A stretch of DNA of 64,000 nucleotides from Acholeplasmatales bacterium (GCA_017444645.1 JAFSWG010000037.1:1-64000); one strand, 5' to 3'; counted from the first letter of the stretch, positions 46,909 through 56,666 are shown. A program made the numbers and translations. The notes: a model not told the origin generated them from the letters alone.

Positions 46909-46934
46909 AAAAGGAAAGTTCGAGCTTTCCTTTT
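46909..46934. terminator. Bidirectional terminator between convergent genes
   Basis: AAAAGGAAAG (46909-46918) pairs with CTTTCCTTTT (46925-46934), flanked by A-rich and T-rich runs, serving both sides. Confidence 0.9.
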
Positions 46935-47664
46935 ATTTTGTATAACCACCAATTGTTTTACCATCAATATGATATTCATCATAAGTATATTTTAAAATAT
47001 AGTTTTCTGTTTTAACTCCATTATCTTCATATTGGAATCTAATTAATACATATAAATCAGGAGTATAAACTTTAACTGGGACTGGGAATGTGTTCGCAGT
47101 TATTGGGAATGATTTTAATCCCTCAACTGATTTAGAAGCTGTAATAGCATCAGAAGTAGATGTTATTTTATTATTTGCCATAGAAGTTGCATATTTACAG
47201 AATCCAACCCAATCAGAAGCTAAGCAAAATGCTAATTGAATATTATGTTGACTGTTATCTAAATCTTTTAATACCTTAGCTTTATTTGAAGTGTTTTCAT
47301 TCCATTTTAAAGTTGCTTTAAACTGTCCATAACCATTTGTTTGTTGACCATATTCTGTACATTCAACAGCTAAATCAAATAGGTTGAAATCTTTTCCATT
47401 CATTCTTATTATTTTATAATTATCACTTTCTTGTTCGAGTGTGATAGGAGAAGTGTTTTTATAAGAATCAGTTTCAGATGATTCTGTATTCTTTTGCGTA
47501 ACAAATGGAGTTACTGTATTTTTATTCCATGTGCTTGCATAACTATAAATTGTATATGATACAAAAAATATAATTGCAAGTGATAAAACAACTATAATTA
47601 AGCTTAGTGGGTTTCTACCAAATTTGAATTTGGTTCTTTGCATATTTTCTTCACTTTTCTTCAT
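46933..47664 (-). CDS. Hypothetical membrane-anchored protein
   Basis: A 243-residue protein with a cytoplasmic basic start, one transmembrane segment at about residues 20-42 and an extracellular part. That part opens with a Ser/Thr/Glu-rich linker and then a beta-rich domain (about 80-243) without a family I recognise. GAGGT lies before the ATG at 47664, and a minus-strand TATAAT with extended TG is at 47698-47703. It stands alone, divergent from rny and convergent with the DUF4064-like gene. Confidence 0.65.
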   Translation of the reverse strand: MKKSEENMQRTKFKFGRNPLSLIIVVLSLAIIFFVSYTIYSYASTWNKNTVTPFVTQKNTESSETDSYKNTSPITLEQESDNYKIIRMNGKDFNLFDLAVECTEYGQQTNGYGQFKATLKWNENTSNKAKVLKDLDNSQHNIQLAFCLASDWVGFCKYATSMANNKITSTSDAITASKSVEGLKSFPITANTFPVPVKVYTPDLYVLIRFQYEDNGVKTENYILKYTYDEYHIDGKTIGGYTK

Positions 47665-47782
47665 AATAACTACCTCACAATTAAATAAACTATTATTATT
47701 ATAGCAAATTATTGTTTAAAAAAACATAGATATTTATATAAATATATTACTTTATTTAATGATATTAATTGGGTATTTTTCA

Positions 47783-47811
47783 TTGACTAATGTAGTCAAA
47801 AAAAGTATAAT
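47783..47811 (+). promoter_or_regulatory. rny promoter with a palindrome over the -35 box
   Basis: TTGACT at 47783-47788, 17 nt, TATAAT at 47806-47811. The -35 box is the left arm of a perfect inverted repeat, TTGACTA - 3 nt - TAGTCAA (47783-47799), so a bound protein would block polymerase. Confidence 0.75.
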
Positions 47812-47860
47812 GAAAGAGTAGGTTTTTTATACTACGATAATATAATATTTGGAGGCAAAA

Positions 47861-49441
47861 ATGTTAATTTTAGAAATTCCTATTGTAGTTGACATCCTCC
47901 TTATTGTTTTGGGTTTGATTTTAGGCATTGTTGGTTTAGTATTTTTCTTACAATCAAAGAAAAATCAAAAATCAATTGAAGCAAGTAAGGCTGAAGCTGA
48001 AAAAATTATAGAAGCAGCTGAAGTAGAGGCAGAGAAAAAGAAAAAAGATTCAATTAATGAAGCAAAACAAGAGATTGCAGAATTAAAGCAATCAGCTGAA
48101 AATGATATTAAGGAGAGAAAAAATGTTGTTGTAGAGCTTGAAAATAAGCTTAATCAACGTGAGGATACTTTAGATCGTCGTAGTCAAAATCTTGATAGAC
48201 GTGAAGAATTACTTAATACTAAAGAGCAAAAAATTGATGAAAAGAAATTAGAATTAGAACAACAAAATAATAAGGTTGAGGCAGTTTTAAAGCAACAAGA
48301 ACAAAAACTTGTTGAAATTTCTGGTCTTAAGCGTGATGAAGCTCGTAAAATCATTATGGATGATGTCCATGAGCGTATGAAGCAAGAAATTGCTACATAT
48401 ATTAAAGACGAAGAAGAAAAAGCCAAATTTGAAGTTAAGTCTAAAGCTAAAAATGTTTTAGCATTAGCTATTCAAAAATATGCTGGAGAAACTGCAGGAG
48501 AATCAACTGTTACTACCGTTTCTCTTCCTGTTGAAGAAATGAAGGGTAGAATTATTGGTCGTGAAGGTAGAAATATTCGTGCCATCGAATCTTTAACTGG
48601 TGTCGATTTAATTATTGATGATACTCCTGAAGCTGTTGTTTTATCAGGATTTGATCCAGTTAGAAGAGAAATTGCTAAACGTTCATTAGAAATATTAGTA
48701 TCTGATGGTAGAATTCACCCAGGTAGAATCGAAGAAGTCGTTGAAAGATGTCGTAATGATGTTGAAATGGTTATTCGTGAAATGGGTGAAGATGCAGTAT
48801 TTAAAACTGGTATTGGTAAGATTCATCCAGATTTAATTAAGCTACTTGGTAGATTACATTTTAGAACAAGCTATGGTCAAAATGTATTAGCTCATTCAAT
48901 TGAGACTGCCATGATTGCTGGTAAGCTAGCTGCCGAAATTGGTGAAAACGAAATTATAGCTAGACGTGCTGGATTATTACATGATATCGGTAAAGCTTGT
49001 GATCATGAAATTGAAGGAAGCCATGTTGAAATTGGTGTAGAATTAGCTAATAAATATCATGAACCAAAAGAAGTTGTAGATGCAATCGCATCTCACCATG
49101 AGGATGTTGCTCCTAAGACAATTATTGCAGTTTTAGTTGCAGCTGCTGATGCTCTTTCAAGTGCAAGACCTGGTGCTAGATCTGATTCATTAGAAAACTA
49201 TACTAAGCGTCTTGAAAACCTAGAAGCTATTTCTAATAATATTAAGGGAGTTCAATCTAGCTTCGCAATTCAAGCTGGACGTGAGGTTCGTGTTATAGTT
49301 AATCCTGATGAGGTTGATGACTTATCAACATTCTCAATCGCAAGACAAATTAAGGAAGAAATTGAAGAAAAGCTTCAATATCCTGGTACAATTAAAGTAA
49401 CTGTTATCCGTGAGACAAGAGCTACTGATGTTGCGAAATAA
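47861..49441 (+). CDS. rny: Ribonuclease Y
   Basis: RNase Y, the membrane-anchored endoribonuclease that starts mRNA decay in Firmicutes. One N-terminal transmembrane segment (about 5-27) is followed by a long Glu/Lys/Gln-rich coiled coil (about 30-190). Next come the KH domain (about 210-270, [29 protein letters not shown]) and the HD domain with [12 protein letters not shown] and SHHEDVAP (about 330-430). From the ATG at 47861, with GGAGG upstream, it is 526 residues, the usual size. It is followed by ymdB and, further on, miaB and ymcA, as in Bacilli. Confidence 0.97.
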   Translation: MLILEIPIVVDILLIVLGLILGIVGLVFFLQSKKNQKSIEASKAEAEKIIEAAEVEAEKKKKDSINEAKQEIAELKQSAENDIKERKNVVVELENKLNQREDTLDRRSQNLDRREELLNTKEQKIDEKKLELEQQNNKVEAVLKQQEQKLVEISGLKRDEARKIIMDDVHERMKQEIATYIKDEEEKAKFEVKSKAKNVLALAIQKYAGETAGESTVTTVSLPVEEMKGRIIGREGRNIRAIESLTGVDLIIDDTPEAVVLSGFDPVRREIAKRSLEILVSDGRIHPGRIEEVVERCRNDVEMVIREMGEDAVFKTGIGKIHPDLIKLLGRLHFRTSYGQNVLAHSIETAMIAGKLAAEIGENEIIARRAGLLHDIGKACDHEIEGSHVEIGVELANKYHEPKEVVDAIASHHEDVAPKTIIAVLVAAADALSSARPGARSDSLENYTKRLENLEAISNNIKGVQSSFAIQAGREVRVIVNPDEVDDLSTFSIARQIKEEIEEKLQYPGTIKVTVIRETRATDVAK

Positions 49442-49449
49442 TAATTAAG

Positions 49450-49470
49450 GAGTGAGTTATCTCACTCTTT
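49450..49470 (+). terminator. Terminator-like hairpin between rny and ymdB
   Basis: GAGTGAG (49450-49456), TTAT loop, CTCACTC (49461-49467), then TTTATT. The next gene starts only 20 nt later, so it may attenuate rather than end transcription, or mark a processing site. Confidence 0.6.
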
Positions 49471-49490
49471 ATTATATTTAGGAGGTATAT

Positions 49491-50261
49491 ATGCGCATAT
49501 TATATTTTGGTGATATAGTAGGTGAAAATACTATTAAAGTATTTGAAAAACATTTAGATGAAATTAAAAAAGAATATAAAATAAATGTTGCATTTGCAAA
49601 TGCAGAAAATGTAACCATGGGTAAAGGATTAAATGTTAAGCATTATAAAGCATTAAAGGCTTTAGGTTTTCAAGGTTTTACAATGGGAAATCATACATTT
49701 TCTAAAAAAGAAATTAAAGAATATATTGATGATGCAACTATTGCTAGACCTGCAAATTTAAATACTGAATATGGTAAAGAAGTATTATATGTAAAATATA
49801 ATGATAAAACTATTGCGTTAGTTAATCTTCTTGGTCGTGTGTATTCAAATACTCCTTTAGATTGTCCTTTTAAAACTATGGATAGATTATTAGATAATAT
49901 TAAGGCTGATTATATAATCGTTGATATTCATGCTGATGCTACATCAGAAAAGAAAGCTTTATTTTATGATTTATCTGGTAAGGTAACTGCCGTATTAGGA
50001 AGCCATACTCATATTCAAACAGCTGATGAAGAGGTTTATAATAACACTTGCTATATCACAGATATGGGAATGTGTGGGCCTTATGAATCAGTACTTGGTG
50101 ATGACAAGGATATGGTTATTAAAAGATTTAGAACAGGAATGTTTGATCCATTACCTGTAAGTAACGATAATAATTATGTTTTAAATGGTGTTATTTTAGA
50201 TATAAAAGAATCTGGTAATCAAATTATTAGATTTAGTAAGAAATATACTCTTGATAATTAA
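49491..50261 (+). CDS. ymdB: YmdB-type metallophosphoesterase (TIGR00282)
   Basis: A dinuclear-metal phosphoesterase related to B. subtilis YmdB, a phosphodiesterase with reported activity on 2',3'-cyclic nucleotides that affects biofilm and motility decisions. Motifs: YFGDIVGENT (metal Asp), NAENVTMGKG, TMGNHTFSKKE (Asn/His) and VLGSHTHIQTADE with the His pair. The segment NLLGRVYSNTPLDCPF is family-typical. It is 256 residues, behind AGGAGG. Location next to rny is conserved in Bacilli. Confidence 0.93.
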   Translation: MRILYFGDIVGENTIKVFEKHLDEIKKEYKINVAFANAENVTMGKGLNVKHYKALKALGFQGFTMGNHTFSKKEIKEYIDDATIARPANLNTEYGKEVLYVKYNDKTIALVNLLGRVYSNTPLDCPFKTMDRLLDNIKADYIIVDIHADATSEKKALFYDLSGKVTAVLGSHTHIQTADEEVYNNTCYITDMGMCGPYESVLGDDKDMVIKRFRTGMFDPLPVSNDNNYVLNGVILDIKESGNQIIRFSKKYTLDN

Positions 50262-50294
50262 TATCAATAGAGTATAATACTTTTGGTGAAAAAT

Positions 50295-51731
50295 ATGAAG
50301 AATAAGATAAATATTAGCATGCCTTCTTTAAAGGATGCAAAATTAAGAAGAAACCTAGAGGTTCAAACAATTAGATATACAAATAATGAAAAATATAATG
50401 ATTTAGGTAAGGGTAAGAATTATTATATTTTTACTTATGGATGCCAAGGTAATGAAGCAGATAGTGAAGTTATGGCAGGTATCTTAGAATCAGTAGGATA
50501 TATAAAATCAGATGATCCAATGAATAGTGATGTTGTATTACTAAATACGTGTGCTATTAGAGAAAACGCAGAACAACGTATTTGGGGTGTACTTGGTCAA
50601 TTAAAGGGAAGAAAAAGAGAACATCCAGATATGATAGTTGGTATTTGTGGATGTATGCCACAAGAGGAAAATGCAACTAAAAAGATTATAGAATCATATG
50701 ATGTAGATATTATTTTTGGTACACATAATAGACACCATTTGCCTGAATTAATCTATCAAGCATACGAAACAAAATCTAAAGTAGTTGAAGTATTATCTAA
50801 TGAAGGTACTATTTTAGAAGATGCTCCAGTAGTTAGAGAATCTAAGCACAAAGCTTGGGTTAATATTATGTTTGGTTGCGATGAATTCTGTACATATTGT
50901 ATTGTTCCATACACAAGAGGTAGAGAAAGATCTAGAAGCAAAGATGATATTATCAATGAAGTAAAAGGCTTAGTAGCTGAAGGATATAAAGAAATAACTT
51001 TACTTGGTCAAAATGTAAATGCTTATGGAAAAGATTTAGGTTTAGATTATACATTTGGTGATTTATTATATGACCTAGATAAAACAGGTATTGAAAGAAT
51101 TAGATATACAACAAGCCATCCAAGAGATTTAGATGAAAAAACGATGCTTGCGATGAGAGATTGTAAGAGTGTAATGCCACACCTACATCTACCTGTTCAA
51201 TCAGGCGATAATGATATCTTGAAAATAATGAATAGAAAATATACATATGAAGAATATATGGCAAAAATAACTAGATTAAGAGAATTAGTACCAGATATTT
51301 CTTTAACTACAGATATCATTGTAGGTTTCCCTAATGAGACTGAAGAGCAATTCCAAAATACTTTAAAATTAGTAGAAAATGCTAAATTTGAAGGAGCCTT
51401 CACTTTCATTTATTCACCAAGAGAGGGTACACCTGCAGCTAAAATGAAGGATGATGTAACTGAAGAGGAAAAGCATGATCGTTTAAATAGATTAATTGAA
51501 AAAACTAATGAGGGATACTTAAGAGGACATGAAAGATTTGTAGGAAAAGTAGTTGAAGTATTAGTCGATTCAGAATCTAAAAATGGTGATGGTATGATGT
51601 GTGGTTATTCAAAGCATCTTAAGCTAACTCATTTTAAATCAACTGATAAATCATTAATCGGCAAAATAGTAAAAGTAAAAGTTACAGAAGCTAAAACTTG
51701 GTTTATGATAGGTGATTTAGTTGAAGACTAA
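50295..51731 (+). CDS. miaB: tRNA-2-methylthio-N6-dimethylallyladenosine synthase MiaB
   Basis: A radical-SAM methylthiotransferase modifying A37 of tRNA. The N-terminal UPF0004 domain supplies three cysteines (YGCQGNEAD, NTCAIRENA, CGCMPQE) for the auxiliary cluster; the radical-SAM cluster is CDEFCTYC; LPVQSGDNDIL and the C-terminal TRAM domain (about 405-475) complete it. The ATG at 50295 is chosen because GGTGA precedes it; the upstream TTG overlaps that site. A YmcA-like gene overlaps its end by 11 nt. Confidence 0.96.
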   Translation: MKNKINISMPSLKDAKLRRNLEVQTIRYTNNEKYNDLGKGKNYYIFTYGCQGNEADSEVMAGILESVGYIKSDDPMNSDVVLLNTCAIRENAEQRIWGVLGQLKGRKREHPDMIVGICGCMPQEENATKKIIESYDVDIIFGTHNRHHLPELIYQAYETKSKVVEVLSNEGTILEDAPVVRESKHKAWVNIMFGCDEFCTYCIVPYTRGRERSRSKDDIINEVKGLVAEGYKEITLLGQNVNAYGKDLGLDYTFGDLLYDLDKTGIERIRYTTSHPRDLDEKTMLAMRDCKSVMPHLHLPVQSGDNDILKIMNRKYTYEEYMAKITRLRELVPDISLTTDIIVGFPNETEEQFQNTLKLVENAKFEGAFTFIYSPREGTPAAKMKDDVTEEEKHDRLNRLIEKTNEGYLRGHERFVGKVVEVLVDSESKNGDGMMCGYSKHLKLTHFKSTDKSLIGKIVKVKVTEAKTWFMIGDLVED

Positions 51732-52053
51732 AGATGAGATTATAAAGTACTTTAATGATTTAGAAGAAGTAAAAAGAATTAAGGAATTAGAACCATACAT
51801 TAAAAATAACGAAGAAATCAATAATAAATTTAATGAATTAAAAGACTTTCAAAAACAAATGATTAATTCTAAAGAATTCAATCAATTTAATCAATATAAT
51901 GTATTGAAAAAAGAATATGAATTAAAAAAAGAAGAATTATTAAATCTACCATTTGTTGAAGAATATTTAGAATTAGTAGATGAAGTAAATAATATCTTAA
52001 ATAATTTAAGTAATGAAATCAATTATTTAATTGATAAGGAGATTAATAAATAA
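51721..52053 (+). CDS. ymcA: YlbF/YmcA-family protein (RNase Y specificity-factor type)
   Basis: A 110-residue all-helical protein of the Com_YlbF family. In B. subtilis YmcA, YlbF and YaaT form a complex that steers RNase Y. The central LKDFQKQMINSKEFNQFNQYNVLKKEYELKKEEL and the FVEEYLELVDEVNNIL helix fit the family. The location directly after miaB matches ymcA, which is why I give that symbol; paralogue identity could be wrong. It starts with TTG at 51721 behind GGTGAT inside miaB. Confidence 0.8.
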   Translation: MKTKDEIIKYFNDLEEVKRIKELEPYIKNNEEINNKFNELKDFQKQMINSKEFNQFNQYNVLKKEYELKKEELLNLPFVEEYLELVDEVNNILNNLSNEINYLIDKEINK

Positions 52054-52274
52054 TGAAATTATTTTTAATCATTACTGGTGTAATTATGGGCATCTCTTTT
52101 TTAGCTTATGTATTTGCGTTATTAGTAGATCATTTTGCATCAGTAGATGGATATGATAACCCAAAAGATTTTTGGAAAATATCAAGAAAAGTATTTGGAT
52201 ATTTATTTTTAATATCACTTGTTGTCTTCTTTGTAGCTAATTTTTTAGGTTTTTTAGGAGTCTTTACATATTAG
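52053..52274 (+). CDS. Small two-helix membrane protein
   Basis: A 73-residue protein with a transmembrane segment at each end (about 3-25 and 47-72) and a polar loop containing HFASVDGYDNPKDFWK. Its ATG shares one base with the ymcA stop (TAATG), so it is coupled to ymcA. I do not recognise the family. Confidence 0.65.
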   Translation: MKLFLIITGVIMGISFLAYVFALLVDHFASVDGYDNPKDFWKISRKVFGYLFLISLVVFFVANFLGFLGVFTY

Positions 52275-52306
52275 GATGAAAATATATATTTCATCCTTTT
52301 ATTTTT
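52273..52306 (+). terminator. Terminator of the ymdB - miaB - ymcA unit
   Basis: AGGATGAAA (52273-52281) pairs perfectly with TTTCATCCT (52289-52297), followed by T-rich sequence. Confidence 0.92.
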
Positions 52307-52363
52307 TGTGATATAATTTTTCTATAAAATAGGATTTTAAAAGACCTCGAAAGGAGGGAGAAT

Positions 52364-55300
52364 ATGATGAAGAAGTCATTTTTATTTGTTTTTAGTTTTT
52401 TTATTGCATCAATTATTATTATGATTGGCATGCCAAATGTATATGCTGATTCATATTTGAGCGATAAAACTGAAATGGAAATAGATCTTGATGTACCTGG
52501 AGTAGAGGCAATATGTCAAACCGATGATGGTTATATTTGGATAGCGCAATATTCAGGTCTTATAAGATATGATTCTAAAGAACAAATAACATATAAATAT
52601 TTTGAAGAAAATGGAATTAAGCATGAAACAATTAATGTTAGAGCATTAAAGCAGCTAAATAATGAATTATTCATTATGACAAAAACAGATTTATATAAAT
52701 ATGCTGATAATAAATTTCAAACAGTTAATTTTGATTTGGATTCATTTAAAAAAATAGTAGGAGCTGATTCTAATAGAAGTGTAGAATTATTAGAATTAGA
52801 ATTAGATAGCTATAATTCTTTATTATATGTATCTTCGGATATTGGCTTAATAAAATATGATATTAAAAACAATCAATCTTCATTTATAGAAGAAACTAAA
52901 GATAAAAAAGTAAATGATTGCGCGACATATAAAGATGGTAGCATTGTGTTCTACGTATTAGAAGATGGTATATATTCTAATGGTACTTTAATTCATTCTG
53001 ATACAACAATATTAGATATTTATGTGTATGATAATAATTTATTAATAGGTAATACAACTGGCTTTAAAAAGAGAAATATTTTAAGCGGCGATGAAACAGA
53101 TTATAAGACAGATATACCAACTGGCCAAGTAAATAAATTTTTATATTCTGAAAGCAATAAAATTTTATTTGTAGCTAGTGATAAAAAAGGCTTATATTGT
53201 GTTGATACCGAAGATTATTCTTATACTATTGCTGATTCATTAGCAAATAAGGATAAATTAGTTGATATTTTAGTCGATTATGAAAATAATTTATGGGTTG
53301 CATCACACAGCGTTTCAGCATCAGGATTATCTTTAATCACTAAAAATGCATTATTTAATTTATTATACGATGATACATATTGGGCAAAGAAGATTTCTAA
53401 TAAGCAAGTAAACGCAATTAAAAGATATGAAAATTATATCTTAATCGCATCTAATTCTCATGGTATTTTATCATATGACTTAAATCAAAAGAAAATAGTA
53501 GATAGCGATATTACAACTGCAGTAATGTCTAAAATAAATGAATATGTTGAAAATTTAGGTGAAGAAGTCTCACCAGCATATTGTGACATTGAAATTTATA
53601 ACAATGATTTATATTTTGCAGTCTATGGAATAGGATTAGTAAAATATGATACTTCAACTAAAGAAGTAACTATTTATGGTAAAGCCTTTGTTGAAGATGA
53701 TAATAATTTTGTAGAAATAAATGCTGATGGTACTAATAGCCTAGTTTCAAGAGCAAGACTATTAGATTTGAGATGCTTAAAAGCTTTTGATGGATATTTA
53801 ATTATTGGATATCAAAATGGTGGTATCATTAAATTTGAAGATTCAAAATATACAGTATTTAATGTTGGTAAAACAGTATTAAATATTCATAAAGCTTTAA
53901 ATGGTAATATTTTATTTGTATATACTAAAAAGATTTATGAAATTACTAAGGATTTGAAAAATCCTGTAGAAATTGAAACAGAAGCCAATGTTGATGGTAA
54001 TAAATTAACTTTATTAGTTGATGATAATAAAATTTATTATAATTTAAATAGTAGATTATTCTGTTATGAAAAGAATGGAGATACAATATCAAATAGAGAA
54101 ATAGTACTACCAGGCATCAAAGGCTCTATATTTGAAATTAAAAAAGTAAAAATAGAAGAAAATAGTGGAAATATTTCATATAAGTTTATTATTGTAAGTC
54201 AAAATCAAATTTTTATTACTGAATCATTAGATAAGGAATATTTAGATGAGGATAATAAATTAAAGAATTTTGATGTTTATGATTCATCTAATGGAATTAA
54301 ATCAATCTATAATAATACATTTGGTTATTATGATGAAAATACATTAAAATATTATTTACAAACAACAGATGGTATTTTTGTATATGATTTTAATGAATTA
54401 GAAGAAGATATTCCAGCCCTAAAGACAGCAATTAATTCAATTGATATTGATGGCACAAATTACTATACTGATAATGTTACAGTAGATAAAAATGCATATC
54501 GTATTGTATTTAATATATCAGTATTAGGATATAGACCAAACAAAGGTTATTCTCTATATTATAAATTAGATGGTGTTGATAGTGATTATATTCAAGTATT
54601 TAATGGAAATAGTGTATCTTACACAAATTTAAATGGTGGAAATTATACATTCCATTCATATGTATTAGATGAATATGGACAAAAGAGTAATGAAATAACA
54701 ATTAATATCATCAAGCCTAAGAAATTCTTTGAAGAACCTGGATTCTGGGTAATACTTGGTATATTATTAATCATCGCAATATTAGTATTCAACTATTTCA
54801 TTATTCGAAGAAGAACTAAAAAAGCTATCGAAAGACAAAATGAATATAAAGCTATAACATTAGAATCAATAGAAGCAATTGCTCGTACAATTGATGCTAA
54901 GGATTCTTACACTAATGGTCACTCTAAGCGTGTAGGAATCTATTCAAGAGAAATAGCAAGAGCTTTGAAATTGCCTGATGATGAAATAGATAATATTTAT
55001 TATATTGCCCTACTACATGATATTGGTAAGATTTCAATTCCACTTGAAATATTAAATAAACCAGGTAGACTTACTGATGAAGAATTTGAAATAATGAAGA
55101 GTCATACAACTGCAGGCGCTAAGATTCTTGATGGTATTACAACTATTCCACATATTGTTGAAGGTGCTAAATATCACCATGAAAGATTTGGTGGTGGAGG
55201 ATATCCTACAGGTATTAGTGGCGAAGAAATTCCATTTATTGCGAGAATTATTTGTTGTGCAGACTGTTATGATGCGATGGCTACAAAGAGAACATATAAG

Positions 55301-55456
55301 GAGCCTTATACAAAAGAAAAGATTATATCAGAATTTGAACGTTGTAAGGGTTCACAATTTGATCCTAAGATTGCTGATATTGTTATTAAGCTAATCAAAG
55401 AGGATAGATTAAGATATGGTACTGAATTGAAATCAGAATCAAAGGAGAAAAATTAA
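52364..55456 (+). CDS. Membrane receptor with beta-propeller sensor, Y_Y_Y domain and HD-GYP output
   Basis: A 1030-residue protein. A signal peptide/anchor (about 1-29, ending VYADS) leads to an extracellular seven-bladed-type propeller built of Reg_prop-like repeats (DGYIWIAQYSGLIRYD, NNLWVASHS). A Y_Y_Y domain (about 705-785, YSLYYKLDGVDSDY) and a transmembrane helix (about 793-815) follow. The cytoplasmic HD-GYP domain (about 835-1015) has [30 protein letters not shown] and CCADCYDAM, so it should degrade c-di-GMP. The sensor half is that of hybrid two-component systems, here wired directly to a phosphodiesterase. It has AAGGAGGG before the ATG and an extended -10 at 52309-52317. Confidence 0.92.
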   Translation: MMKKSFLFVFSFFIASIIIMIGMPNVYADSYLSDKTEMEIDLDVPGVEAICQTDDGYIWIAQYSGLIRYDSKEQITYKYFEENGIKHETINVRALKQLNNELFIMTKTDLYKYADNKFQTVNFDLDSFKKIVGADSNRSVELLELELDSYNSLLYVSSDIGLIKYDIKNNQSSFIEETKDKKVNDCATYKDGSIVFYVLEDGIYSNGTLIHSDTTILDIYVYDNNLLIGNTTGFKKRNILSGDETDYKTDIPTGQVNKFLYSESNKILFVASDKKGLYCVDTEDYSYTIADSLANKDKLVDILVDYENNLWVASHSVSASGLSLITKNALFNLLYDDTYWAKKISNKQVNAIKRYENYILIASNSHGILSYDLNQKKIVDSDITTAVMSKINEYVENLGEEVSPAYCDIEIYNNDLYFAVYGIGLVKYDTSTKEVTIYGKAFVEDDNNFVEINADGTNSLVSRARLLDLRCLKAFDGYLIIGYQNGGIIKFEDSKYTVFNVGKTVLNIHKALNGNILFVYTKKIYEITKDLKNPVEIETEANVDGNKLTLLVDDNKIYYNLNSRLFCYEKNGDTISNREIVLPGIKGSIFEIKKVKIEENSGNISYKFIIVSQNQIFITESLDKEYLDEDNKLKNFDVYDSSNGIKSIYNNTFGYYDENTLKYYLQTTDGIFVYDFNELEEDIPALKTAINSIDIDGTNYYTDNVTVDKNAYRIVFNISVLGYRPNKGYSLYYKLDGVDSDYIQVFNGNSVSYTNLNGGNYTFHSYVLDEYGQKSNEITINIIKPKKFFEEPGFWVILGILLIIAILVFNYFIIRRRTKKAIERQNEYKAITLESIEAIARTIDAKDSYTNGHSKRVGIYSREIARALKLPDDEIDNIYYIALLHDIGKISIPLEILNKPGRLTDEEFEIMKSHTTAGAKILDGITTIPHIVEGAKYHHERFGGGGYPTGISGEEIPFIARIICCADCYDAMATKRTYKEPYTKEKIISEFERCKGSQFDPKIADIVIKLIKEDRLRYGTELKSESKEKN

Positions 55457-55851
55457 TGTTTTGTAAATATTGTGGAGAAGAAGTAACTGAAGGAGTTAAA
55501 TATTGTTCAAGCTGTGGACATCCTATAGATAACAATATTGATATTGATTTTACTAAAAAAGAAGAAGGACCAGTAGTTGACACTGGTCCATACAAAGTTT
55601 TTGCAATAATTGGATATGTATATGGATTTGCATCTTTAGCATTTTGTTGGTGCCCATATATGTTTTTCGCAATGATTCCTGGTATTGTATTAGCATGTCT
55701 TGGTACAAATAGTAAAAATGAAACTAAGAGAAATCAAGCAGCAACAGGAAGAACATTAACAATTATAGCAACTGCAATTAATGTTATATTAACAATTGCA
55801 TTTACAGTCTTTTGGATTGCATTTGCATTTGATATGGCAAAACGAAATTAA
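55456..55851 (+). CDS. Zinc-ribbon membrane protein
   Basis: A 131-residue protein opening with a four-cysteine zinc ribbon (FCKYCGEEV...YCSSCGHPI), an acidic linker, then two hydrophobic regions (about 48-82 and 97-125) as in DUF4190-type proteins. The ribbon is cytoplasmic. Its ATG shares a base with the HD-GYP gene's stop (TAATG), so the two are co-expressed; function unknown. Confidence 0.78.
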   Translation: MFCKYCGEEVTEGVKYCSSCGHPIDNNIDIDFTKKEEGPVVDTGPYKVFAIIGYVYGFASLAFCWCPYMFFAMIPGIVLACLGTNSKNETKRNQAATGRTLTIIATAINVILTIAFTVFWIAFAFDMAKRN

Positions 55852-55861
55852 GACATAAAAA

Positions 55862-55898
55862 AAGCCGTGGATTTTATATTAAAGCACGGTTTTTTTTC
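55862..55898. terminator. Terminator between convergent genes
   Basis: CCGTG (55865-55869) pairs with CACGG (55885-55889), extended by A/T pairing with one bulged G, and followed by eight T. The A-rich left flank lets it serve the opposite strand as well. Confidence 0.75.
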
Positions 55899-56585
55899 TT
55901 ATTCAGCTTTTTCTTCAGAAGTAGTATTTTCTTCTTTAGCTTCATTAACATCTTTTACTTCAGCATTAATTGCTTCCTTTTTAGCAGGAGTAGGCATTGC
56001 AATAAATGTTGCAAGACAAGCTAATACTGCAAAAATTACAATTATAATACCAAAGATAATTAATTGAACATCCTTTTTGATAACAGGATCGTTACCAATC
56101 ATTAAAGCGCCAAGTACAATTGAAATTACACCGAATAAAGTAATTATAACAGTAGCAATAACAACTTCCTTAATAGAGCTTTTCTTAACGATTGCAAATA
56201 CTAAGTTTAAGATAGCATCAACAACAATGATTGAACCAACAACGATTAATACGTATGGTACAAATGCTAAGAATAGAAGAATTAATTCTCCACCTAAGCT
56301 TTTATTTACAACGAAGAAGATACCCATAGCTAATGCAACGCTTACGCCGATTGCAGTAATGCCAAAACCAGCTTCACCCTTAGACATAATAGAAGCAACA
56401 AGTGCAATTACTAAAACTAAACCTGAAATAATAAGTAATGAAATACCAATAACCATTGAAATTCCTTCAAATGCATTAGCACTAGCTTCACCACTTGCAG
56501 CCCCAGCAACGATACATAAAATACCGATTACTAATAAAATCAAAGCACTAGCCCATTTAGCGATATTCTTTTTTACAAATTCCAT
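55899..56585 (-). CDS. Multi-pass membrane protein with acidic tail
   Basis: A 228-residue hydrophobic protein with about six transmembrane segments between residues 8 and 200, followed by an acidic Glu/Lys-rich cytoplasmic tail (EAKEENTTSEEKAE). I do not recognise a precise family; the paired helices and Gly/Ala-rich segments resemble HdeD/DUF308-like proteins. I start at the ATG at 56585, with AAAGGAG upstream, rather than the earlier frame start at 56606. It is transcribed divergently from the TetR gene and is its likely target. Confidence 0.7.
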   Translation of the reverse strand: MEFVKKNIAKWASALILLVIGILCIVAGAASGEASANAFEGISMVIGISLLIISGLVLVIALVASIMSKGEAGFGITAIGVSVALAMGIFFVVNKSLGGELILLFLAFVPYVLIVVGSIIVVDAILNLVFAIVKKSSIKEVVIATVIITLFGVISIVLGALMIGNDPVIKKDVQLIIFGIIIVIFAVLACLATFIAMPTPAKKEAINAEVKDVNEAKEENTTSEEKAE

Positions 56586-56602
56586 GTTTTCTCCTTTCTG
56601 TA

Positions 56603-56621
56603 TCATCTTGTATTATGATGA
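56603..56621. promoter_or_regulatory. Inverted repeat in the tetR / membrane-gene intergenic region
   Basis: TCATC (56603-56607), nine bases, GATGA (56617-56621). It overlaps the -35 box of the plus-strand promoter and the leader of the minus-strand gene. Short arms make it a tentative operator. Confidence 0.35.
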
Positions 56622-56666
56622 CACTTATGATATAAATATTATATAATCAAGATTGTGTGTTGTAAA
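56618..56666. promoter_or_regulatory. Overlapping divergent promoters
   Basis: Plus strand: ATGACA (56618-56623), 18 nt, TATAAT (56642-56647). Minus strand: TTTACA (complement at 56661-56666), 17 nt, TATAAT (complement at 56638-56643). The two -10 boxes share two bases, so the promoters should exclude each other. Confidence 0.75.

Noticed and set aside
56077-56646. Long open frame of 189 codons on the plus strand
   Set aside because: It lies entirely opposite the multi-pass membrane gene; its Ile/Thr-rich composition is the reverse-complement shadow of hydrophobic codons and it has no ribosome site.
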